Shown piece by piece: positions 17,530 to 28,369 of a stretch of DNA of 31,003 nt. The notes beneath the pieces are model-generated. The model did not search any database. It had not been told where the DNA came from and saw only the letters and a program-made list of their open reading frames with translations. This stretch comes from Chara braunii (taxonomy: Eukaryota; Streptophyta; Charophyceae; Charales; Characeae). The number at the start of each line of letters is the position of its first letter. Positions within the stretch are counted from its first letter, which is position 1. The translations under genes and the position numbers were made by a program. Location: assembly GCA_003427395.1 (NCBI GenBank), contig BFEA01000364.1, positions 694,973 to 725,975 on the forward strand, in the 5' to 3' direction.

Positions 17530-18016
17530 GACCCGAAATCAGATCTCGCATCAACATTCCCTAAGAGTGTTAATGACAATCCACACAGACAACCAATGAC
17601 TGTTTCACACTTCTTCAAGTTGCTCGATCGCCAAACAGATCAGGAACCATCATCAAGGCCCCCTTACAGTGCTATTGGCAATCGACATCGAGAGTGAACG
17701 ACAGTTTTCCACTTCCTTAAGGTGCTCTATCGAACATCACTAACTCCCGAATCATTCGGTGACACCGTTCAACTTCTATCTGTCAACCCGAGAAGGAGGT
17801 CCTTCCGGGAAGATAAATGGTGGACACATTTGTTGCAGGGGTACTGACGGGTTGCGTGTTCAACTTGCCAAATGTCGTGCACCAGGCTGGGTGTTCCGCC
17901 CGACCACAGTTGACAGGTTCAGTCCATCAACTTGCAAGGTGTCGGGCGCCGGACCCCTGACCTTTTATGAAAAACAGGCACCACATACCCAACATGATGC
18001 CCTTTTAAATCGTGTA
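17213..18016 (+). repeat. satellite-like repeat, large copy 2
   Basis: It matches copy 1 over its length with scattered substitutions and small indels. Its (CT)n tract at 17459-17527 is longer and is preceded by 78 N bases (17381-17458). By comparison with copy 1 those cover about 30 bases of ordinary sequence plus more CT. Confidence 0.8.
17381..17458. other. assembly gap (78 N)
   Basis: The N run abuts a (CT)n tract, where sequencing and assembly commonly fail. The size of the gap may not be exact. Confidence 0.99.
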
Positions 18017-18295
18017 CGGTCTGTCACAACAACACTAAGCCAAGACAACATTGTCAAGGTGTCACACAAAGAGCCCCTGCCTGTTTTTACACTGTGTTAG
18101 TTCGCATTTAATAACGACTATTCTTGTATGAAGGGCTGAAAACGCCCCGCCAATCGTGTACTGTCTGTCAAAGGAACACTAAGGCAGGACAACATTGTCA
18201 AGGTGTCATACAAAGAGCTCCTACCCTTTTTTACACTGTGTTAATTCGCATTTAATAATGACTATTCATGTATGAAGGGCTCAAAACGCCCCGCC
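18008..18295 (+). repeat. two 144-bp tandem units
   Basis: AATCGTGTAC begins units at 18008 and 18152. Both contain ACAACATTGTCAAGGTGTCA, CAAAGAGC.CCT, TTCGCATTTAATAA and end in AACGCCCCGCC. The first overlaps the end of the large repeat. No ORF is conserved between the units. 18296-18413 shows nothing distinct. Confidence 0.88.
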
Positions 18296-18439
18296 GCAAC
18301 ATTTGCCAGGTCAACACCTCATGTATTGACCATTTATCCTCACTTAAAGTGTCGCATGCTGCCCTATTGGGCCATGTACTGAGTATTTATTCGCAGTCGA
18401 AATAGTTCACTTTTTGACAAAAAGTTCATTTTTTACGAA

Positions 18440-20011
18440 ATGTGTATTATTTTCTCTGCAAGTGCAGCAGGCGCAGTACCACCACCAAGAACATCAACAA
18501 AGGGTGTTGCACCAACAACAAATTTTACAGCATCGGCATCTGCAATGGCAACAACAACTCCGCTGCCAACAGGAACTCATCTTGCAACAACAGCAGCATC
18601 TGCTACAGTTGTTTTGACACAGGAGATGGAAACGCAAAAACAACAACAGCGCCATACACTGAACTGCCCTCAATTAGCCATAATTGACCCTTCGTTTCAC
18701 AAGGCGGAACCACAGACGGTACAGGACATGGACACCTCAGCCCCGGACAAACCACTACAGACAATGCAGCACCACAGTCGGGTTTTGGGCCTGAGGGGAG
18801 AGGATATCAAAATGACCCAGGCTGAGGCTCCATTACCCCAAGATAGCCCGCCCCCCCCTTGCCCTCCACCAGCGGACAATGAAGAAGTCGAACAGAAAAT
18901 TTCATTTCTTACCAAATGGACTCTGACTAAGATATTTTATATGGCTGGGGACGGGTCACAGAACAAACTCACCACTAAGTACTGGGCCCAGGCCAAAGAA
19001 GTTCTGATGTTGACCCCGCGGGTTCTGGCCACTGTCGAAAAGTACAACAATGTACAGTTCATTGACTGGATGGACGTTGCTGCAGCGATTGTCTTGGTGG
19101 TCAATGAATTGAATTTCCTGGACAAGATAGAACAATATGCAAAAAATAGATTCGTCCACAATCGAGATATGCAATGTTCTGACAGTATTCACACCGAAGA
19201 TGAGGCATTCCACCACGAAGGGCTGACATAGCCTAAACTGCTGGTCCAAGAACTATGTGCCACCCTTCACGGTCCCGCGGCCGCCGCCGCCACCCAACTA
19301 GAAAAAGGACAAAGTCAGCTGCTCCCATGGCAAGTAGTACCGCAACAACCTGAACCGCAGCGAACACTGCCCCGTCGACCCCGTAGAATTGAAATTCTGC
19401 ATGATGATGAGGATCACTTGCCACCCGATTCAGAAGACGAAGCACTTGATGAACCCCCTCGGGGGTTCCTGTAGGATCGGGTGAGATTGTTGACAGATGG
19501 AACCACCCCGATGCAAACACCACCCAGGGTGATTCTATTCTCAATAACCCGACAGAAGAAAGGAGGCCGATGGCTGTTAGGGCTCAGACCTCCCCCGGAT
19601 CGGCCCGCGCATCATCCCCCGCACCCCGACGGCCTCACTGTAGAGGGGTGGATAGGCAGTCCCTCTACAACAGTCATCTTAAAGCGCCTCAAGTATTGAC
19701 ACCGGGAAACACAATTGGAAGGAGTCCAAGGAGCAGTGCTACCACGTTCATTGTCATTTCCGGAAGGGCTCATCCCGGTCATTGTACTCATAAACTCAAA
19801 AGCCACGACCCGAAAATCAGCGTTAACACACACATTGTTTACCCATCAACAGTTAATGAACTTGCCCGCTGACCCGCTCAGAACCAATTTCGCCTGGACT
19901 CGGACTAGGGTGCTATGGTTCATGCAGATCCTAATCGAAGACAACGTGCAGGAAGAACACAATCAGTGGGATGACCCGCCGTTTGTCCTTCCGATAAAGA
20001 TTGCAGACTAA
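18440..20011 (+). pseudogene. LINE ORF1, one frame with three stops
   Basis: A single frame runs 524 codons through TAG 19229-19231, TAG 19472-19474 and TGA 19697-19699 to TAA 20009-20011, with no frameshift. The first 150 residues are Ala/Thr/Gln/Pro-rich and probably disordered. Residues 150-265 (FLTKWTLTKIFYMAG, TKYWAQAKEVLM, FLDKIEQYAKNRF) look helical. The rest is acidic and basic patches with no CCHC knuckle that I can see. ORF1 proteins of LINEs bind the element RNA. The assignment rests on position just before an APE/RT ORF, not on a domain. The start at 18440 is the first ATG of the frame and is uncertain. Confidence 0.6.
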
Positions 20012-20029
20012 AACGACTGAGGTACACCT

Positions 20030-21525
20030 ATGGCTGATACATGCAAAACATTGTGGACTATGAACCCGACCAGACAATCACCAGACACTGGCACCACCAC
20101 GGCTCCAGCTGATAATCATCCGCCGCGCCCGACGACACCCCCCACCCACCCACCGCCTGCCTTGCGCACCCCTCCACTCCCCCTCACCTCCCCCCCCTCC
20201 CTCACCCATCCAGGAGGACATCGATATCCGGAGGAAGCCTCAGTGGGCAACAAAACTGGAGCAGGCGGACATCGATATCCGCTCACTAAATGTCAACGGG
20301 CTCATCCAGGCGACCGCAACGAAAAAAGATGCCATATGGGACATGCTCAGGTGCCCGGAAACGAGAACATGGCTAGACGCAATTTGCATCCGAGAAACAC
20401 ATCTGCAAGACACGCCAGCACACAATGCAAAACCAAAAGCAATTTGGCTGTATACAGTGTACGCTGCACCTGCAAAAGATAGAGCATCAGCAGGTGTTGC
20501 AATCTGGCTCCCGCCATCCTCAAAGCTCACACCGTTGGCGGTTGAGCACGATCACCACCTACACGGCAGATGGATTTGCCTAAAACTGCAGTATGAGGGC
20601 GAGGTATTTTACCTGGTTAGTGTGTATGCCCCAACAACCCTATAGCCAGGGTGAACTTTTGGGTCACCCTCCACGAACTCCTGCCGGAAGACGCTCCTCT
20701 TATACTAGCGGGAGATTTCAATACCACGCTGGACCCTGTGATGGACCGTAGATCTACGATTAAACAACAGGACCTGGACTCCTCGTCCATGTCTGCCACT
20801 GCCCCGGATATTTGCATGCTCAAACAACTTATGGCTGACAGACAACTTGAAGACGCATATAGACTTCTGCACCCCAACTAGAGAGCTTATACCTGCCTGT
20901 CGTCAAGAGGCAAGCACGGATTGGCCAACTCACGAATAGACTTTACGTTAGTATCAAAAGACATGATCGACCTTGTGACAACGGTGGAAATAACAACAAT
21001 CAGCCCATATAGGTCCTTTGATCATATGATGATTACACTGGGACTGTCATTTCACAACCATATCCAGCGAGGGTCAGGGTTTTACAAATTTAATGCTTCT
21101 TTGCTCCCCTTGCCCCGATTTAAAAAACTGGTTAATGACTATTAGAAATATTGGCAGTCCCAGAAACCTGTCTCTAGCGAAAGGGTGAAATGGTTCAATG
21201 AGGGAGTAACACAATTAAGGGAAAGAGCGAAAAAATTATCCATCCAACATCCGAGAGACCGCAAGGCGTGCCTCGAAAGCCTCATAAGAGAATTAGAAGA
21301 ATGGGATGGGGAACTTATGAAGGACCCGCTGCGCCGCCCCTCGTATGACAAACTGCAAGCGGTCCGCGACCACATCTAGGCATATATTGAACAGCAGGCG
21401 CATGCATGGAGAGTGAAGGCAAAAATTAAAAAACAACACACGGACGGGACGATGGCAAAACCCTTCTTTACAAAAGCCAGAGCGAGATCAAGAGCAGCCA
21501 CGTTTCTGAGACTAAACCACCCACT
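20030..21525 (+). pseudogene. LINE ORF2: APE-type endonuclease part
   Basis: The ATG at 20030 opens a Pro/Thr-rich leader; a frame change within the C-rich tract (20160-20215) leads into the endonuclease. That begins near 20268 with DIDIRSLNVNGL. Catalytic blocks are visible: CIRETHL (metal-binding Glu), LAGDFNTTL (Asp/Asn), ANSRIDFTLVS and RSFDHMMI (final Asp-His pair). This enzyme nicks target DNA to prime reverse transcription. Interruptions: TAG 20643-20645 with a frame change beside it, TAG 20879-20881, TAG 21143-21145 (in DY-stop-KYW, where Trp would fit) and TAG 21377-21379. Downstream, AHAWRVKAKIKKQ and KPFFTKARARSRA form the usual linker toward RT. The 15-base word GGACATCGATATCCG occurs twice, 50 bases apart, near 20216 and 20266. 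Confidence 0.85.
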
Positions 21526-22930
21526 GGGCCACTGGACAATAATGCCTTGCCTGCAACCAATGCATACGCAATTACCGACTATGCGGCTAAATATTACAAC
21601 AACTTATTAACTTCCGAAACGCCTACCAAACACCCGGACCAAGTCCATCAAGCAAGGCAAACGCTTCTTTAGGCTGTCCACTCGTCCTTAACACAACACC
21701 AAAAAGTCACCTTGGACAAACCCATAACCCCATAGGAGGTCTGGGACGCCTTACAAGACATGGACAACGAGAAGACGTCTGGGATCGACTCCTTCCCGAA
21801 AGAGTTCTGGGTACGCTTCTGTGACCTACTCAAGGATGATCTCATGGAATACATAGATGCGGTGCAAAAAGAACATTCTTTCGGAGGGATACTTAGCCAG
21901 GGGGTAACTACCCTTCTATATAAGAAAGGGGATAAAGAAAACATAAGAAACTATAGACCCATCACTCTGCTTCCGGTCCCCTATAAGATGGTGGCTAAGG
22001 TCCTTACTAACAGATTGTTGCCCTTCATAAATATGTTGATTCACGCGGACCAATTAAAGTTCATGCCCAATCAGAACATTCAGGATAATATCCTGTTGGT
22101 CAATGAACCCATCAAATATGCCCACTAGCGAAGGGTCCAAGCAGCGATCCATTTTATAGACTTCGAAAGGCATATGACCATGTGGATTGGGACTTCCTTG
22201 ATATGTGCCTCCGTAAAATGAACTTCGGTCTGGGCTTCTGCCAATGGGAACAACTCCTACATAGATCGGCCACACACCCAACATAATGTTAAATGGTCAC
22301 CTCTCACCACCGATTCGCCTCCAAAGAGCGGTTCGCCAAGGAGACCCCATTGCGCCGCTGTTGTTTGTTATTGTTATGGAGGCCTTTGCATCGATGATCA
22401 GAGCACACCCCGGTATCAGTAAAGTGCCTATCCCAGACCTACCACACCATCTCATACCAGTGACATCACTCTTTACGGATGATCTCACCGTCCTAATCGC
22501 GTCGACTCGGACAACGTCCAAGCCCTCACCCATGTTATCCATCTCTTCTCGCTTGTGACAGATATGAAGATTAACTGGGGCTTCAAGACTGAGGGCTGGT
22601 GGCTCCACCCTCAAGGACAACCACCGCCACCCCAGCCGAGTTTAGCTTGGGCCCGCAAAGAAGATGCCATTAGGATACTGGGGGTGCGATTGACTGTCGT
22701 GGGGCCCCCCGCCAGACCATGGGGACATGTTGGTCAACATGGCCATGGACCGTCTGGCTAACTCGGAGGGCCTGCACATATCGCTGGTGGGACGGACCTT
22801 AGCAATGAATAGTGTCATTGTGACGTCCATCTGGTATAAATTGGCAGTCTGGCTGTTGACTAAACAGCAGCACACCAGGCTAAAGAAAACCCGAACGGCG
22901 TACCTATGGAAAAACAACGCTTAAGCTCAG
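21526..22930 (+). pseudogene. LINE ORF2: reverse transcriptase part
   Basis: The frame changes near 21525 to NAYAITDYAAKYYNNLL, with TAG 21670-21672 and TAG 21733-21735. The RT then follows: KTSGIDSFPKEFW, LLYKKGDKENIRNYRPITLL (cut here for length), NRLLPFINMLI and DNILLVNE. A TAG at 22126-22128 and a one-base shift near 22168 split FIDFE from KAYDHVDWDFL. A further shift near 22280 leads to LNGHLSPPIRLQ, RQGDPIAPLLF and LFTDDLTVL; the last is the catalytic FADD motif with Thr for Ala. RILGVRLT and ISLVGRTLAMNSVI lie further on, in other frames. RT copies the LINE RNA at the nicked target. Several shifts make the order certain but the protein non-functional. Confidence 0.88.
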
Positions 22931-24817
22931 GGTTGCGTCAATAGGGTGAAGTGAGACATTCTTACACAGCCAAGATCTAAAGGGGGATTGCTGGGACACT
23001 CATCTTTAAAGTCGTCGTCCGACTATTCATAGGAAACGACATTCCCTGGAAGCCGCTGATCTGCATGCAATTAGCCAACCTAGCTGCACAAAACGATGCA
23101 CCAGGAAAGGTCCACCCGTTTCAATGGCTGGCAAACAACCACTGGTCCATCCCCTCGCCCCCTAAACAAACGCGTCCAGCACACCTGACTGACACGGCAT
23201 ATGCCACAAAGCAGGACATAACGGCAGATCCGCTCTGTCCCTATATGATAAACTCTGGAGACGGAGGGGTCCCCGACAAAACACCCCCCGACCAGGCGGC
23301 AAGACATATGGAGGCAACCCCTCTTTGGCAACCCACACACTTTGCAAGAATCAGGCCAGCCATTCTCTCTAACAACCAACTCCCCTTGGCTTACCTGGGC
23401 CAAGAAGGGGGTTTTCACGGTTGGAGACCTTTGGGACCTGGTGGCAGGGGAGTGGGCTACCCCTAGCCAGCTGCAGCGCAAGCTTAAACATGTTAAGACC
23501 GTGGAAGAAAAGGCTTGCCTGCTAAAAGAGGCTCTCCCCATTGCCTGACACCTTACCCTTAGGGAGGGACCGAGAGTCCGGAGGGATGACAGGTTCGTCA
23601 GATATTCAAACTCCATGACCCAACTAGTCGTATTTAAGGTAAAGGACAACAACCACGGGACCTGTGAACGGGAAGCTTATAATCCCCTGCTGCCTGGGGC
23701 CAGATTCACAAAATTGATGAGAAACGACAGTCTAGACACCACAAGTGCATGGGGGGGACTGATATAGGTGATGGTGGTGGGGGACCCGGAGAATGGCTAC
23801 TATGCATATGAGACCACCATCCCTGTGGCCAACCTTCCCTTTGACTTGGCAGAATGGGAGTGGCCAGGCTACAAAACGATGGACACATGGAATTACACAC
23901 TGATACACAATAAAAGAAGGATACTGAGCATCACGGCAATCCCAACCGATCAGCCAAACCATAACGAACAGATGGGCACGTGACTCGCCGCTAGACCACA
24001 AACTGTCACAGTCTTTCGACTGGTCCAAATATGCAAGGATCATGCCCACAAACCATAGATCTTTGCAATGGCAGATTCTGCACCGCTGCCTCCCCACCCC
24101 AGACTGGATAGTGTCTAGGACTAACCTGGAACAGCAAGGAAAGTTGTCCCCCATCTGCGCATATTGTGCTCACACACCGACCAGGGCAACCCTCGAACAC
24201 TGTCTTCCGGCGTGCCCAATGGTAACTCAACTATGGCAATGGTGGCGGCCTTTCACTCCCTCACTGGATATCACATACCCAGGGATATCGGCCTGGTGCT
24301 GCTAGGGAAGAACCACCACCTGCTGGCTCACTGGTCACCATTTGCGTCCAACCTCTTTTCATACACGAGGCTGCATCTTCTGATGGTGGCCTGGAGATCC
24401 AGATGCTCATTTGAAAGAAAGGATCATCAAATTGGTCTAATGCAGGTGCAACAAGCAGTGGAAGAGCAGATCAGAGCCAAAACCCAGGAAGCATGGAAGA
24501 CTATGAAGCGTGATCTTTCGGAGGAAAAAGACTCTCCTACCAGGGACGCCATCCGAGACTCCTACATCCTGATTTGGCAAGACCCTGGCAAACTGTTCTC
24601 GGAACTTGACACCGCCCTTGATATTATGTCGAAACCCTGGAGGAAAATGGAACCTGGTTGGCAGAGGAAACCCTTTACCAACTTTCAGGTCCCGTACCTC
24701 CAACCCAACTTTGTGCTGCTGCCTCCCCCTGTGCCACCGACCCAGTCGCCCCCCCTCCCTCCGTCTACTCTGCCATGCCCGCTTGTAGCGGACCCACCAG
24801 GTGTGGTGCTCCGCTAG
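22931..24817 (+). pseudogene. LINE ORF2: C-terminal zinc-binding part
   Basis: The reading moves between frames. Recognisable pieces are LFIGNDIPWKPL near 23025, KGVFTVGDLWDL near 23405, and a zinc-binding segment at 24060-24235: LQWQILHRCLPTPDWI, then CAYC, EHCLPACP and QLW. This matches the RT-associated zinc-binding domain of plant LINEs (pattern C-x2-C, EH, C). After a frame change near 24235 the tail continues through LHLLMVAWRSRCSFERK, a Lys/Glu-rich helix and a Pro-rich end, stopping at 24815-24817. Stops and frame changes are too many to list with confidence. Confidence 0.75.
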
Positions 24818-25239
24818 TGGTAGAGATGGAGATGGAGGAAGAAGGGGGGAGCGAGATGGCACAACGCAGCTCCCCACGCAAGACTCCAACGCACGTATAC
24901 CTCGTGGAGTTGAGTGCCGTATACCTCGTGGAGCCGTCGCCAGAATCGGCTGGTAAAGCGCGGGTCACGGTCAGATATGATGCTTAGAGGTAAGCCGTGG
25001 TCACGCACGACTCGGTCAAACACGATGTCGACGTCCTCACGTGCACTGATGGCATAGTGGCATGGAACAAAGCGTGCACGCTTCGTGAAGCGGTCGACGA
25101 TGACCAGGATAGCATCATGACTGCGAGGGGTCGGAGGACGAAGAGGACCGATAAAGTCCATCGAGATGGACTGCCAACGACCCTCAGGGATAGGAAGAGG
25201 CTGGAGCAAACCATAAGGCAGGTGGTTCACACTGTTCAC
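24814..25239 (-). pseudogene. Gypsy 2 integrase core, truncated
   Basis: It continues in frame from the segment above through a TAG at 25240-25242, lying in CPTF[15 protein letters not shown], where Gln would fit. [13 protein letters not shown] carries the first catalytic Asp and [12 protein letters not shown] the second. The third acidic residue (HPET..GQTE block) is absent: after [10 protein letters not shown] the sequence repeats LHEVY and then becomes unrelated. The 24-base direct repeat that causes this lies at 24894-24933. The last ~25 residues are not integrase. Confidence 0.88.
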
Positions 25240-25242
25240 CTC

Positions 25243-26703
25243 CTAAAAGGTGGGACACTCTGCGATGTAGTCCTTCACAAAGTCCTTGCGCTTCGGCCAG
25301 ACGTACAGGCGGCTCACACGAGCCAACGTCTTGTGGAAGCCCATATGACCGGCAGCTGCCTGGTTATGGAACTCTGCTACTGCTCGGACACGTAGCTGTC
25401 CAGTGGAGGGAGCGCAAATACGGGCCTCTCTGGTGCCCTGTGAACCGTGCCAGTACACAAGACCGTTGTCCTCGAGAGAGTAGTTCGGGATGGTCTTGCC
25501 ATTCCGAAGGGTCGCGTGGATGTCGCGATAGTCAGGGCAGTGGCGGTACTGAGTGCGAAACTCGTCGATCACCGAGTGGTGGACGGTGGTGACCGAGATG
25601 GAAGAGAGCTGGATGTGCTCCTGGTCGTGGTCAGGGCGCCGGGATAGGGCATCGGCGACCCGATTAGTCTCACCCTTGATGTGCTCAGTGGTGAAACTAA
25701 ACTCNGATAGGTCGCGCCACCAGCGAGCCTGTCGAGGAGTGAGNTTCNGCTTTGTCAGAAAAGNNTGGACAACAGAGTTGTNCGTGCGCACCGTGAATGG
25801 TGCCCCGTGCAGGTAGTGACGCCANTGNCGAGCGGCATAAACTACTGCGAGAACCTCACGTTCATCAGCAGTGTAGTTTATCTCAGCGGGCAGGAGCTGA
25901 CGGGAGTAGAAGGCTATCGGACAATCACCTGAGCGAGACTCGACAGTGCCGTCCTCGGCGATGGTAGGAGAATAGTCAATAGAAGGCTCGTCAGTAGCTG
26001 GACGAGTAGGCGTCAGTCGGGAAGCAGTGGTAGGGGTAGGTGGTGGGAAGCGAGGGATAGGAGGATGATAGGAATCAGGAGATGAGGGGAAGACCTGAGA
26101 AAGCACTGCTCCTACAGCGAAGTCTGACGCATCGGTGGTAAGGATAAAAGGGCGGTCNNAATCGGGTAGGTGAAGAACCGCTGCGCATGTCACCGCCTTC
26201 TTGAGGGCGCGGAAGGCGTCCTCGTAGAGGGGTGTCCAAGGCCAGGGTGGGCTCTTCCGGAGGAGGGTGGAGGTAAGGACGTAGGAATACCTAGCGTATC
26301 CTCGGATGAAGTTACTGTAGTAGCTGGTCAGGCCTAGGATACTGCGAATTTGCTTGGCGGATGTGGGAGCGGGCCACTCCGCAATGACAGTGATCTTCGC
26401 GTCGTCCATGTGGAGACCCTGGTCAGGCACGTAGTGTCCTAAGAAATCCACTTTGTGCTGAGCAAAGCGGCACTTGCTCAGCTTGGCGTAGAAGCCATGT
26501 CTGCGCAAGCGGTCAAGGACGTCGCGGAGATGTCTGAGGTACTCCTCAAGGGTACGACTGTAGACCAGGATGTTGTCGAGGTAGACGAGAACGTACTGCT
26601 CCAGGATGTCCCTGAAGATGTCGTTCATCGCCCTCTGAAAGGTAGCGGGTGCATTGGTGAGTCCCAATGGCATCACCGTGAACTCGTAGTGGCTGAATCG
26701 CAA
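25243..26703 (-). pseudogene. Gypsy 2 RT C-terminal half, RNase H, HHCC
   Basis: The reading starts after TGA 26704-26706 with FSHYEFTVMPLGLTNAPATF, then the catalytic RT block reads VYLDNILVYS. The family motif is YLDD; the second catalytic Asp is Asn here (AAC), which should abolish polymerisation. After FLGHYV and ILGLTSYYSNFI, RNase H follows with TTDASDFAVGAVL and ADEREVLAVVYA, separated by a Pro/Thr/Ser-rich insert of about 65 residues. The insert is unusual in length for this domain. Then FTTEHIKGETNRVADALSRR and the integrase HHCC domain (FHNQAAAGHMGFHKT, then C of ECPTF). N bases at 25705-25828 and 26158-26159 leave several residues undefined, including the third RNase H Asp (NAC codon). 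Confidence 0.92.
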
Positions 26704-28300
26704 TCAGAACGCGGTCTTTGGCTGGTCTGCTGCAGCGACGCGGATCTGATGGTAACCGCTACGAAGATCAATCTTCGTAAAGAAGCGGTTGCCTGCTAGG
26801 CAGTCGAATAGCTCATCGGAACGAGGCACGGGGTAGTTGTTCTTAATTGTGTAGCGGTTGAGACCGCGATAGTCGATGCAGAGACGGAGAGTTTCATCCG
26901 CTTTGCGAGCAAAGAGGACGGGTGCACCCCACGGGGAGTTGCTGGGTTTAATGAAACCCAGTCTCAGGAGCTCCTCAAGCTGACGCTTGAGTTCGGTGGC
27001 CTCGGGGATCGAGAGTCTGTTGGGTGCCTGGTGGTGAACACGATAGTCTGGCACAAGCTGAATGGAGTGCTCGACGTCATGCATCGGTGGGATGCCAGCG
27101 TACGAGAACGACGATGGAAAAACGTCGTGGTACTCTCGGATGAGGTCACGAACTGCGGGCTCCAGGTCAACCATATATCGTGCAAGTTCCTCAGTGTCAG
27201 CATCAGCGCGCAATGGCGAAGTGGACTCGACGGACGGCGGAGGAAAAGAAGTAGAGATGGGAGCNGAAGTAGAGATGGGAGCCATCGAGATAGAGGGAGG
27301 ATCTGGCTCCAGAGGGATGAGCTCGGCGTCGGGACAGGGTGGATCATAGTGTAAGAGATCCGTCACGTCCACCATAAAGAAGGTGACGTCGTCCTGTCGA
27401 ATGAAGTGAGCGAACTGCCGAGGCGAGGTGACAGTGATAGAGGGAGATGGTGTGGGCACTGAAGGCTCCGGGGGAGGAGGATCTGGGCATGGTGTCGCCG
27501 TGGTACCTATGAAAGGTACGCGATACGTTTGTCCATACTTCGTTTTGAGAATGAGAGTGTTGGTCGCCCAATCGGCCTCGGTGCTGCGGAAGCGACGAGA
27601 CCACCAAGTGCCGAGAATGAAGTCGTACCCTGTTTCCATCACATCGAAATGTGCAGAGGAGCGGTGGCGACGAGACACCGGGGAATGATCAGTCGGCTCG
27701 AGAGTGAGGAAGAAGGGGAGATCGGTGACCGTCTGATCGAAAAAGCGTTGGGTCTTGTCATCCCCTAGGGTAACGGAGATGGGAGTCGGGGACCCTCTCG
27801 TGGGTAAGCAGGCTTCCTTAACCATGCGTGGGTGAATGAAGTCGCCCTGAGAACCGGAACCCCACAGCGTTGAGTACACCCTCGTGGAGGTCCCGAGTCG
27901 TACAAGGATGATCGGGAGGGTGCGATCAGGGTCAGAGAGGATGGCGAGAAGGCGACGCAGTGCAGCGACATGGAGGGTGAGTCGCTCCTGACGAGCCTGG
28001 AGCATGCTCAAGTCCAGAAGAGAGGACACAACATCCTCGCGAGTAGCAAGCTGCTCGTTGCAACGGGCTGAGCGAATGGCTCGACGCGTCGGTAGTCGTG
28101 GCGGGGAAGGAGGGGAGACGGTGGTCTGCGGGGCCGCAGACGGTACTGCGACAGAGGGCTGAGTACACTCTGTTCAGTCCTGCGATACCTCAACTCTAGT
28201 AGCGAGAGGGGCGAACCGAGACGGAGATGTCGGGAAACCCACTACTGAGGAGGACGCAGGTGTACATTGCACCATGGCTAGGAGGCGCCGCGGGGACGTG
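26704..28300 (-). pseudogene. Gypsy 2 protease and RT N-terminal half
   Basis: The pol frame can be followed upstream to about 28300 through a TGA at 28174-28176 (in VSQD-stop-TECT, where Trp would fit). The protease active site, normally Asp-Ser/Thr-Gly, reads TLWGSGSQGDFIH: Gly stands where the catalytic Asp is expected. The protease flap and ILGTWW region follows (family: ILG.PWL). After a linker come [20 protein letters not shown], the RT entry [49 protein letters not shown] and PKTAF. The frame stops at TGA 26704-26706, where an Arg codon is usual (KTAFR). Protease would release the Gag-Pol parts; this copy could not. Confidence 0.9.
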
Positions 28301-28369
28301 AGGCACCGGGGGGGGACTGAGCGCAACGCAGGCGAGAAAGGTCAGCGTAGTGGCGGTCGAGGGCGGTAG

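Larger units (their letters stand above)
18414..24820 (+). mobile_element. degenerate L1-type LINE retrotransposon
   Basis: The layout is ORF1, then ORF2 with APE-like endonuclease, reverse transcriptase and a C-terminal zinc-binding segment, all on the plus strand. That is the layout of plant L1-clade LINEs. ORF1 keeps one frame with three stops; ORF2 has many stops and several frameshifts, so the copy is dead. No poly(A) tail or target-site duplication could be recognised at either end. The right end meets truncated Gypsy element 2 near 24890. The left limit is approximate. Confidence 0.9.

Noticed and set aside
17271-17599. ORFs of alternating Ser-Leu or Arg-Glu
   Set aside because: They are (CT)n translations spanning the N gap.
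11473-18295. CRISPR-like array
   Set aside because: The repeats are degenerate, adjacent without unique spacers of constant length, and the DNA is eukaryotic.
23080-23652. 190-residue minus-strand ORF
   Set aside because: It lies antisense to LINE ORF2 and has no family character; the plus strand carries the recognisable LINE pieces.
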